Shown here: positions 1 to 5,764 of the stretch, piece after piece
Numbering within the stretch: the stretch's first letter is position 1
Layout of the letters: each line of letters opens with the position of its first letter
Assembly (NCBI GenBank): GCA_003157445.1
Contig: PMJN01000144.1
Coordinates: 1-6,316, forward strand
Source of the DNA: Micrococcales bacterium
GTDB lineage: Bacteria; Actinomycetota; Actinomycetes; Actinomycetales; Dermatophilaceae
Length of the DNA: 6,316 nucleotides
Direction: 5' to 3'
The notes under the pieces: generated by a model
The model's database searches: none
What the model saw: only the letters and a program-made list of their open reading frames with translations
What the model was told of the DNA's origin: nothing
Position numbers and translations under genes: made by a program

Positions 1-131
1 CGGTCGGGGCTCTTTTGCGTCCGGATTCGGGACTTTCGGCACTGTCTGACATGCGGTTTTGGTAGTTGACTCAGTTTGTCGAGGTCACTCGTTTGTACCC
101 GAGGGGTAGTGATCGCCTGTGTCCGAGATCC

Positions 132-164
132 GGAACCATGGGCTGGCTGGCAAGGGTCTAGACT
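132..164 (+). promoter_or_regulatory. Candidate promoter for nfnAB (weak)
   Basis: TAGACT at 159-164 fits the loose actinobacterial -10 pattern TAnnnT, but there is no recognisable -35 at 17 bases upstream. Overlapping it, GGAAC at 132-136 is followed after 19 bases by GTC at 156-158, which loosely resembles ECF-sigma promoters (GGAAC, spacer, GTT-like). Either would give a leader of roughly 210 bases before the nfnA ATG. TTGACT at 66-71 is a good -35 hexamer, but I could find no -10 at the right distance. This is a motif-level guess only. Confidence 0.18.
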
Positions 165-176
165 GCCCGGCCAAGT

Positions 177-193
177 CGCCGCCAGTGGCGGCG
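177..193 (+). repeat. Perfect inverted repeat (hairpin) in the nfnA leader
   Basis: CGCCGCC, loop AGT, GGCGGCG forms a perfect 7-bp GC-only stem with a 3-base loop. The right arm can alternatively pair with CGCCG at 196-200. No T-run follows, so it is not a classical terminator. It lies just downstream of the weak promoter candidate. Confidence 0.5.
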
Positions 194-202
194 TTCGCCG
201 TG

Positions 203-220
203 GGCTCGGTGAGGCGAGCC
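203..220 (+). repeat. Inverted repeat GGCTCG/CGAGCC in the nfnA leader
   Basis: GGCTCG (203-208) and CGAGCC (215-220) form a perfect 6-bp stem with a 6-base loop. A G-T wobble (202 with 221) can extend it. The arm sequence GGCTC/GAGCC recurs at 329-333, 348-352 and 362-366, so this hairpin shares pairing segments with the one next to the nfnA start. Confidence 0.45.
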
Positions 221-328
221 TTCCTAAGCTCGAATCCTTGGATCCCGTCGTTCCGTTCGTCGCCGCTTGCCGGTTGGCCGACACGAAGTTCGTTGGCCAC
301 GTGTTCCGGTCTGCCTGCCCGCGTGCAT

Positions 329-366
329 GAGCCGGTGATGGCACCCCGGCTCAGATACGACGAGCC
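329..366 (+). promoter_or_regulatory. Competing hairpins just upstream of the nfnA start
   Basis: GAGCC (329-333) plus GGTG (334-337) pair with CACC (342-345) plus GGCTC (348-352), giving a 9-bp stem with a 2-base CC bulge and a 4-base loop. The same GGCTC arm can instead pair with GAGCC at 362-366, making a 5-bp stem with a 9-base loop that ends 19 bases before the ATG. The two folds exclude each other, an arrangement seen in attenuators and translational switches. No known riboswitch core was recognised. A regulatory role is inference. Confidence 0.3.
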
Positions 367-385
367 CTAACTGTAAGAGAAGGAC

Positions 386-1228
386 ATGTACAAAATACTC
401 GACAGAGTGGACTATTCCGATGACGTGTACATGCAGGTCATCGAGGCTCCGGCTGTTGCCGCGGCCTGTAAGCCGGGTCAGTTCATCATCCTCAGGATCG
501 ACGAAGAAGGGGAGCGGATTCCGCTCACCATCGCCGATTTTGACCGTGCGGCGGGGACCATCACTATTGTCGTTCAGGCGATCGGCAAGACGACGCGGCA
601 GTTGCAGAAGCTGGGCAAGGGTGACTTTCTGGCCAACTTCATCGGTCCGCTGGGCGTACCGAGTGTGATCGAGAAGGTGGGCACCGTCGTCTGCGCCGGT
701 GGTGGCATCGGCGTGGCGCCGATCTACCCCATCGCCAGGGCACTTAAGGAAGCCGGCAACAAGGTGATCTCCATCGTCGCGGCCCGCAACCAGAACCTGT
801 TGCTGTGGGAAGACCGGATGCGGGAGGTTAGTGACGAACTGATAGTCACCACCGATGACGGCAGTCGAGGTCGTCATTGCCTGGTCACCGAGCCGCTCAA
901 GGAGCTCTGTGAAGCCGGTGACATCGCCCTCGTGTACGCCATCGGGCCCGGGGTCATGATGAAGTTCTGTTCAAGGACCACTCTGGAGTACGGCGTCAAG
1001 ACGCTCGTCAGCCTCAACTCGATCATGGTGGACGGAACCGGCATGTGTGGAGCCTGCCGGTGCAGTGTCGGGGGCGAGACCAAGTTCGTCTGCGTCGACG
1101 GACCGGAGTTCGACGGGCACCAGGTCGATTTCGACCAGTTGCTGGCCCGTCAGCGGCAGTACCTCCCTCAGGAGAAGGAATCCTTGGACGCCTATCTGGT
1201 AAGCACGGCGGTGAACAAAGTTGCCTGA
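386..1228 (+). CDS. nfnA: NfnA: NADH-dependent reduced ferredoxin:NADP+ oxidoreductase, small subunit (sulfide/dihydroorotate dehydrogenase-like FAD/NAD-binding protein)
   Basis: This 280-aa cytoplasmic flavoprotein belongs to the ferredoxin-NADP reductase-like family that also includes dihydroorotate dehydrogenase electron-transfer subunits. The sequence shows the FAD-binding stretch ERIPLTIAD (43-51), the nucleotide-binding loop GGGIGVAP (105-112), and a C-terminal [2Fe-2S] site with D216, C221, C224 and C236 (pattern DGTGMCGAC...C). In characterised Nfn, three cysteines and one aspartate hold this cluster. NfnA handles NADH and passes electrons to the NfnB subunit, which follows after one base. 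The length is normal for the family. The start is fixed by an in-frame TAA 12 bases upstream and the purine-rich AAGAGAAGGA before the ATG. The alternative, an older 'sulfide dehydrogenase SudB' style name, refers to the same family. Family assignment is firm, and physiological direction is inferred. Confidence 0.93.
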   Translation: MYKILDRVDYSDDVYMQVIEAPAVAAACKPGQFIILRIDEEGERIPLTIADFDRAAGTITIVVQAIGKTTRQLQKLGKGDFLANFIGPLGVPSVIEKVGTVVCAGGGIGVAPIYPIARALKEAGNKVISIVAARNQNLLLWEDRMREVSDELIVTTDDGSRGRHCLVTEPLKELCEAGDIALVYAIGPGVMMKFCSRTTLEYGVKTLVSLNSIMVDGTGMCGACRCSVGGETKFVCVDGPEFDGHQVDFDQLLARQRQYLPQEKESLDAYLVSTAVNKVA

Positions 1229-1229
1229 C

Positions 1230-2726
1230 ATGACCAACAACATCCGCGCCGAGAAGCCGGCGAGGAAACCGAAGCGCCTGGCCATACCCCGCCAGGCGAT
1301 CCCGGAGCAGCCCGCGAAGCTGAGAGCGACGAATTTCGACGAAGTGACGCTGGGCTACGACCAAGAGACGGCAATCCTGGAGGCCAGCCGCTGCATTCAG
1401 TGCAAGAAGCCGAAATGTGTTGAGGGCTGCCCCGTGGGCATCGACATCGGCGCCTTCATCAAGTTGATCGGCGAGGGCGATCCCGCCGGCGCGATTGCTA
1501 AGCTCAAGGAGACCACCAGCTTCCCTGCGGTCTGCGGGCGTGTGTGTCCTCAGGAGGAGCAGTGCGAACAGCGCTGCATCCTCGGCGTGAAGCATGACCC
1601 GGTTGCCATCGGGCGTCTGGAGCGCTACGCCGCCGACTGGGAGTTTGCCAACGGGAGCTCCGGAAAGCCCAAGACAGCGCCGAAGAAGGGCAAGCACGTG
1701 GGCGTGGTCGGTTCTGGCCCCGCTGGCCTGACCTGTGCCGGCGAGCTGGCCAAGATGGGTTATGACGTCACGATTTACGAGGCCCTGCACAAGCCGGGAG
1801 GCGTGCTGGTCTATGGCATTCCCGAGTTCCGGCTTCCCAAGGCGATCGTGCAGCGGGAATGCGACTACGTTCAGTCCTTGGGCGTGGAGTTCAAGCTGGA
1901 CTACGTCATCGGGCGCACCCTGACCGTTGACCAGATGCTCGAAGACGGTCACGACGCCATCTTCTTGGCCAACGGGGCGGGACTGCCTTCATTCATGAAC
2001 ATTCCCGGCGAGAACCTGAATGGTGTCTACTCGGCCAACGAGTTCCTCACCCGCTCGAACCTCATGAAGGCCTACCGTTTCCCCGAGTACGACACTCCGA
2101 TCACGGTTGGCAAGAGGGTCGCCGTTATCGGCGCAGGCAATGTGGCAATGGACTCGGCGCGCACCGCCCTGAGGCTGGGGGCGGAGGTGCACCTCATCTA
2201 CCGCCGTTCCCACGACGAGATGCCGGCTCGGAACGAGGAGATCCACCATGCCGAGGAAGAGGGCATCATCCTCGATTTGCTGGCCAACCCGACTCAGATC
2301 ATTGGCGACGAGCGTGGCTGGGTGCACGAAATCGAGGTCATTGACATGGAGTTGGGTGAGCCCGATGACAGTGGGCGCCGGCGCCCCGTGCCTAAGGAAG
2401 GCTCCGAAAGACGTATCCAGGTGGACGCTGTGATCGTCTCGGTCGGCACCAAGGCCAATCCGCTGCTGACACGCAGCACCAGTGGACTCGAGCTCACCAA
2501 GCGTGGCAATATCGTCGCCGACGAGAACACACTCGAGACCAGCAAGAAGGGCGTGTTCGCTGGCGGCGACATCGTCACCGGCTCGGCCACGGTCATCCTG
2601 GCGATGGGCGCAGGCAAGACGGCCGCGCGTTCCATCGACCGATATCTGCAGGGCCAGCCCCTGCTGAACGCGGAAGAGAACGAAGTTACCACCGGTACGG
2701 CTCAGTTGGCCGGGGTCGCGTCGTAG
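1230..2726 (+). CDS. nfnB: NfnB: NADH-dependent reduced ferredoxin:NADP+ oxidoreductase, large subunit (glutamate synthase small-subunit-like)
   Basis: From the ATG at 1230 this is a 498-aa protein of the GltD-like family. The N-terminal ferredoxin-like domain has C55, C58, C63, C67 followed by proline and a second group C102, C106, C112, C116, enough for two [4Fe-4S] clusters. Next come an FAD motif GSGPAGL (161-167), a nucleotide motif GAGNVAMD (301-308), RRSHDEMPAR (325-334) at the expected NADPH site, and the closing FAD motif AGGD (444-447). In characterised Nfn this subunit carries the bifurcating FAD and binds NADP and ferredoxin. Pairing with nfnA favours NfnB over glutamate synthase, since no GltB large subunit is present. 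A basic stretch of about 25 residues precedes the domain. A TTG at 1221 would add three residues and overlap nfnA. The spacing to GGCGGTG slightly favours TTG, so the start is uncertain. Confidence 0.93.
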   Translation: MTNNIRAEKPARKPKRLAIPRQAIPEQPAKLRATNFDEVTLGYDQETAILEASRCIQCKKPKCVEGCPVGIDIGAFIKLIGEGDPAGAIAKLKETTSFPAVCGRVCPQEEQCEQRCILGVKHDPVAIGRLERYAADWEFANGSSGKPKTAPKKGKHVGVVGSGPAGLTCAGELAKMGYDVTIYEALHKPGGVLVYGIPEFRLPKAIVQRECDYVQSLGVEFKLDYVIGRTLTVDQMLEDGHDAIFLANGAGLPSFMNIPGENLNGVYSANEFLTRSNLMKAYRFPEYDTPITVGKRVAVIGAGNVAMDSARTALRLGAEVHLIYRRSHDEMPARNEEIHHAEEEGIILDLLANPTQIIGDERGWVHEIEVIDMELGEPDDSGRRRPVPKEGSERRIQVDAVIVSVGTKANPLLTRSTSGLELTKRGNIVADENTLETSKKGVFAGGDIVTGSATVILAMGAGKTAARSIDRYLQGQPLLNAEENEVTTGTAQLAGVAS

Positions 2727-2737
2727 CCAGGTCATCT

Positions 2738-2764
2738 CGGGGTGGCCCCAGCGGGGCCACCCCG
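2738..2764 (+). terminator. Strong GC hairpin terminator after nfnB
   Basis: A perfect 12-bp stem (2738-2749 with 2753-2764; left arm C-GGGGTGGCCCC) encloses the 3-base loop AGC, 11 bases after the nfnB stop. There is no T-tract, which is common for actinobacterial hairpin terminators. It probably ends the nfnAB transcript and separates it from the NifX-like gene. It is palindromic, so it could also stop transcription from the other strand. Confidence 0.75.
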
Positions 2765-2869
2765 CTGTAGTTCCCGGCCTGCGTGTTGGACATTGGTGGA
2801 ACATGATGGCGATCCTTCCGACCCGGCGGTGGTCGCTATGCAACTCCAGACGAGAGGTGCTTGGCTGGC

Positions 2870-3202
2870 ATGATCGTTTGCGCGCCTGTATCGAAAGACG
2901 GCATGATCGACCCCCGTTGGGGGCGGGCTGACTGGGTCGCGCTGGCCGATGTGGTCGACGGCGAGATCGTGAGCTGGCAGGAGATCGAAGTCTCTTGGAG
3001 CCGGCTGCACGACGAGGGCACGTCTGGCTCGCACCACGCGCGGGTTGTCACGTTCCTGCGTGACCACCATGTCGAGGCCGTCGTCGCGAACCACATGGGC
3101 GAGGGTATGTTACGGATGCTTGACGCCATGAGGCTGCCGGTGCATCTGGGTGCCGCTGGGGACGCCAGGGCAGCCTTGGAAGCCGTCAGTAACGAGCTTT
3201 GA
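2870..3202 (+). CDS. NifX/NifB-domain (dinitrogenase iron-molybdenum cofactor family) small protein
   Basis: This 110-aa protein resembles stand-alone NifX/NifB C-terminal-like domains (PF02579 type), found widely in bacteria that do not fix nitrogen. Visible signatures are the N-terminal strand and turn MIVCAPVSKDGMIDPRWGRA (1-20), GSHHARVVTFL (53-63), the VVANHMGEGM stretch (71-80) and the glycine turn HLGAAGDARAA (92-102). In the family such domains bind metal clusters or cofactors. The actual ligand and partner here are unknown, and no nif genes are visible, so a nitrogenase role is unlikely. The ATG at 2870 is preferred: AGAGG at 2853-2857 lies 12 bases upstream. A TTG at 2861 in the same frame adds three residues but sits only 3 bases from it. 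The gene stands behind the nfnB terminator and converges on maf. Confidence 0.8.
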   Translation: MIVCAPVSKDGMIDPRWGRADWVALADVVDGEIVSWQEIEVSWSRLHDEGTSGSHHARVVTFLRDHHVEAVVANHMGEGMLRMLDAMRLPVHLGAAGDARAALEAVSNEL

Positions 3203-3231
3203 CGCGCAGCCTCCTCTTCAACCCACGGCAA

Positions 3232-3274
3232 GCGGGTCTACAAGTGCCACGATTCGGTCAAACCCGCGGCACTT
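3232..3274. repeat. Two interlocking inverted repeats in the convergent gap
   Basis: AAGTGCC (3242-3248) and GGCACTT (3268-3274) form a 7-bp stem with a 19-base loop. GCGGGT (3232-3237) and ACCCGC (3262-3267) form a second, 6-bp pairing that crosses the first. Lying between the stops of the NifX-like gene (3202) and maf (3305), the 7-bp stem may act as a bidirectional terminator, although no T-run follows on either strand. The crossing order would allow a pseudoknot or two alternative folds. Confidence 0.4.
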
Positions 3275-3304
3275 CATTGATCAGGAGGTTGGCTTGTCGG
3301 TTGC

Positions 3305-3973
3305 CTAGGAGCACAGGTCGAACCATTTCACGTTGATGTCGGCGAGCATCTCCCGTAGCAATGGCAGGCTGATGCCGACGACATTGTGATGGTCACCCTC
3401 AATTCCGGACACGAAAGGCCCGCCGAGCCCGTCGATTGTGAATGCTCCCGCGACCTGCAGCGGCTCACCAGTTGCGACGTATGTCGCAATCTCTTCGTCG
3501 CTGACTTTCGCGAAATGGACGATTGTCGAAGCCACTGATCCCATCGTTGCGCCGGTGCCACCGTCGTCCCTGTCGTCAATCAGCCAGTGGGCGGTGTGCA
3601 GCACCCCGGATCTGCCCCGCATCATCTTCCATCTGGAAATAGCCTCTGCCTCGTCGACGGGCTTGCCGTGCACCTCACCGTCGAGCTCTAGCACCGAGTC
3701 GCAGCCCAGAACCAAAGCTCCGACAGGGGCATCAAGCGGGCAAGTCTCATCGTCCGCCAGGAGTCCTGTGACGGCCTCGCACTTGGCGCGCGCTAGAACG
3801 AGCGCGACGTCCTCAGGGGCGAGTTCGCCAAACTGTGAATAGGCCCGTTTCACAACGGAGTCCTCGTCCACGTCACTGACCAGCACGTACGGCCTCACCC
3901 CAGCGCGCTGCAGCGTCGAGAGTCGAGCGGGGGAGGCGGAGCCGAGAATCAGGGGAACACGCACAGAGACCAT
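3305..3973 (-). CDS. maf: Maf-family nucleoside triphosphate pyrophosphatase
   Basis: This 222-aa cytoplasmic enzyme hydrolyses non-canonical or modified nucleoside triphosphates to monophosphates and pyrophosphate, by family knowledge. It shows the N-terminal phosphate-binding signature LILGSASPARLSTLQRAG (8-25), the acidic stretch SDVDED (33-38), the central GCDSVLELDGEVHGKP (90-105) with D92, then GRSGVLHTAHWL (120-131). The C-terminal family block is EIATYVATGEPLQVAGAF (161-178) followed by DGLGGPFV and IEGDHHNVVGISLPLL. Its length is in the usual range for actinobacterial members, which tend to be longer than E. coli YhdE. It is the last gene of the minus-strand carboxylase cluster, 55 bases after the DUF885 gene. 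In many actinobacteria maf lies beside the acyl-CoA carboxylase genes. The ATG start at 3973 has only a weak ribosome site; GTG codons two and four residues in are alternatives. Confidence 0.92.
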   Translation of the reverse strand: MVSVRVPLILGSASPARLSTLQRAGVRPYVLVSDVDEDSVVKRAYSQFGELAPEDVALVLARAKCEAVTGLLADDETCPLDAPVGALVLGCDSVLELDGEVHGKPVDEAEAISRWKMMRGRSGVLHTAHWLIDDRDDGGTGATMGSVASTIVHFAKVSDEEIATYVATGEPLQVAGAFTIDGLGGPFVSGIEGDHHNVVGISLPLLREMLADINVKWFDLCS

Positions 3974-4028
3974 GCGGGCAGGCTATCGGAGCAGGTTGCC
4001 GCCCTGGCACAGGTATCTGCTTGGGGGC

Positions 4029-5708
4029 TCAGGCGCCCAGGATGGCCTCGCGCAGTGTGTCGAGGCCGACCCCGCCGATGTCGAGCGCGCTGCGGTGAAA
4101 GGCCTTGATGTCAAAGGCATCGCCCTCGCGGGCCTTGACTTGCTCGCGTAGCTGGAGCCAGAGACGCTCGCCGATCTTGTAAGAGGGCGCCTGTCCGGGC
4201 CAACCCAGATAACGGTCCAGCTCGAAGCGGAGGAAGTCCTCGGCCATGTTGGCGTGAGATCGCAGGAACTGCCATGCCTTGTCGTAGGTCCACTCGCCGC
4301 CGCCGACTTCGCAGGGAGCAGGGAAACCACAATGGACCCCTATGTCCAAAACCACACGTGCGGCGCGAAGCGACTGACCGTCCAGCAGACCCATGCGGTT
4401 GCCCGGGTCGTCCATGTAGCCAAGCTCGGCCATCAGGCGCTCCGCGTAGAGCGCCCAGCCCTCGCCGTGACCGGATGTCCAGGCGTCCATACGGCGCCAG
4501 CGGTTGAGCAGTTCGCCGCGGAACACGGTTTGGGCGACCTGGAGGTGATGGCCGGGGACTCCCTCGTGGTAGACCGTCGTCAGCTCGCGCCACGTGCCGA
4601 ACTCGCTGGCACCCTTGGGCACTGACCACCACATGCGACCTGGCCGGGTGAAGTCCTCGGAGGGACCGGTGTAATAGATGCCGCCGGTTTGGGTCGGCGC
4701 GATCAGGCACTCGATCGTGCATGCCGGCCCCGGAATGTCGAAGTGGGTGCCTGCGAGATTGCTGATGACTTCGTCTGCCTTGCCCTGCATCCAGGCCTTG
4801 AGCTCTTCTGTCCCGTGCAGCTGGTAGCGCGGGTCCGCGTCGAGGATCGCGATGGCCTCCTTGATGTCGGCGCCGGGGCGGATCTGGTCTGCTACTGCTG
4901 ACATCTCGGCCGTAATGCGGGCCAGCTCCTGCTGACCCCACTGGTAGGTCTCCTCGAGGTCGACGGTGGCACCCAGGAAGAACCTTGACAGGAGCTGGTA
5001 TCGCTGCCGGCCGCAGGCATCGGCCTCGGGCGCCTGCGGGAGTAGTTCGTCGCGCAGGAAGTCACCCATCCGTGCATAGGCCGACGCAGCCTGCCCGACC
5101 GCGGTGCACAGGGCATCTGAGGCAGCGTCCCCAAAATGAGAACTGAGCAACGTGGAAAAGTAGCCGTCATGGGCTGTGAGCTGCACGCACTGTGCGGCGC
5201 AGGCCTGGACCTGTCGCCTGGGGCTCACCAAGCCTTGGGGTGCGGCCGCACGAAGGGACTCGACGTAGCTGTCCAGGGCCGCCGGAACCTTCGTCATCCG
5301 GATGGCGATCGTCACCCAGTTCGCGTCCGTCTGGGTCGCCATCAGGTCGAAGACGCCGCGGATCGCCTGCAGAGGGCAGGCAAGAACGTTCAGGGACATC
5401 TCGTCAAGGCCTGCGGCGTAGGTCTCCTCGGCCAGGCCGAGGCGCTCATTCATCGCGGCCATGGTCACCCGGTCGATGTCATCGACGGCAGTAGCCTGGC
5501 CAAGAGCGCCAAGGGTCTTGGCGCGCAGGACGGACTGGGCGGCGTAACCCGACGGCGAGAAATCGTCGAGGTCCTCGTCGTGACCGGCGATCCCGAGGTA
5601 CGTCGCGGTGATGGGGCTCAGCTCGACGAGCGCATCCAGATACTCGTTGGCGATGCGGTCGACGTCGGTAAAGGGGCGCGCTGGCAGCGCGTGCGCGTCA
5701 GTGGTCAC
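4029..5708 (-). CDS. DUF885 family protein, putative zinc metallopeptidase
   Basis: This 559-aa protein matches the DUF885 family (PF05960). The strongest evidence is HEGVPGHHLQ at 381-390, an HExxxGH-type site likely to bind zinc with E382 as catalytic base. It is followed by GHGEGWALYAE at 413-423, where E416 could be a further metal ligand, and by LGWPGQAPSYKIG at 501-513, a conserved C-terminal block. The N-terminal half is mostly helical-looking, starting DVDRIANEYLDALVELSPITATYLG (15-39). No signal peptide or membrane segment is visible, so it is probably cytoplasmic. Family members are predicted peptidases or carboxypeptidases, and the substrate here is unknown. The start is GTG at 5708, with TGAGG (minus strand of 5721-5725) 12 bases upstream. 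It sits inside the carboxylase-maf cluster, with gaps of 51 and 55 bases to its neighbours. Confidence 0.88.
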   Translation of the reverse strand: MTTDAHALPARPFTDVDRIANEYLDALVELSPITATYLGIAGHDEDLDDFSPSGYAAQSVLRAKTLGALGQATAVDDIDRVTMAAMNERLGLAEETYAAGLDEMSLNVLACPLQAIRGVFDLMATQTDANWVTIAIRMTKVPAALDSYVESLRAAAPQGLVSPRRQVQACAAQCVQLTAHDGYFSTLLSSHFGDAASDALCTAVGQAASAYARMGDFLRDELLPQAPEADACGRQRYQLLSRFFLGATVDLEETYQWGQQELARITAEMSAVADQIRPGADIKEAIAILDADPRYQLHGTEELKAWMQGKADEVISNLAGTHFDIPGPACTIECLIAPTQTGGIYYTGPSEDFTRPGRMWWSVPKGASEFGTWRELTTVYHEGVPGHHLQVAQTVFRGELLNRWRRMDAWTSGHGEGWALYAERLMAELGYMDDPGNRMGLLDGQSLRAARVVLDIGVHCGFPAPCEVGGGEWTYDKAWQFLRSHANMAEDFLRFELDRYLGWPGQAPSYKIGERLWLQLREQVKAREGDAFDIKAFHRSALDIGGVGLDTLREAILGA

Positions 5709-5740
5709 TGGTGGAACGTACCTCAGCCGGCAACAGGCGC

Positions 5741-5764
5741 TCAGCCCGGTGCTGACGTGTCAGC
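5741..5764 (-). repeat. Overlapping inverted repeats at the accE stop / DUF885 leader
   Basis: On the plus strand GCTGAC (5751-5756) and GTCAGC (5759-5764) make a near-perfect palindrome covering the accE stop codon. GCTGA (5751-5755) can also pair with TCAGC at 5741-5745 across CCGGT. The central arm therefore has two exclusive partners, about 35-55 bases before the DUF885 start. It could affect translation or RNA stability within the operon. This is seen as sequence only; function is inferred. Confidence 0.35.

Larger units (their letters stand above)
1..385. other. Gene-free upstream region and probable 5' leader of nfnA
   Basis: I see no convincing gene here. The plus frames open at base 1 all close within the first 70 bases (stops near 47, 63 and 67), and ORFs further in have no family resemblance. 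The nfnA reading frame is closed by an in-frame TAA at 374-376, so nfnA cannot extend upstream. The region holds perfect GC-rich inverted repeats at 177-193, 203-220 and 329-352. A competing partner at 362-366 ends 19 bases before the nfnA ATG. A direct repeat GTTGGCC (273-279 and 292-298) flanks an 11-base palindrome. I infer a promoter and a structured leader for nfnAB. A divergent gene leaving the left edge is possible but not supported. Confidence 0.6.

Noticed and set aside
66..71. TTGACT as the -35 of a housekeeping promoter
   Set aside because: No TAnnnT or TATAAT-like hexamer lies 16-19 bases downstream.
224..877. 217-aa minus-strand open frame over the leader and nfnA start
   Set aside because: Mostly antisense to nfnA; no motif, Arg/His-rich shadow composition.
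1023..1952. 309-aa open frame on the minus strand, antisense to nfnA and nfnB
   Set aside because: It lies wholly opposite the two nfn genes, has no family motif and a composition typical of high-GC shadow frames.
1230..2726. Annotating nfnB as glutamate synthase small subunit (gltD)
   Set aside because: The sequence is GltD-like, but the upstream partner is an NfnA flavoprotein and no large GltB subunit is present in the window.
1989..2843. 284-aa minus-strand open frame over the nfnB end and terminator
   Set aside because: Antisense to nfnB and reads through the terminator hairpin; no recognisable domain.
4111..4941. 276-aa minus-strand frame inside the DUF885 gene
   Set aside because: Out-of-frame reading of the DUF885 gene with Arg/Pro/Ser-rich composition and no motif; the DUF885 frame itself is intact, so no frameshift is implied.
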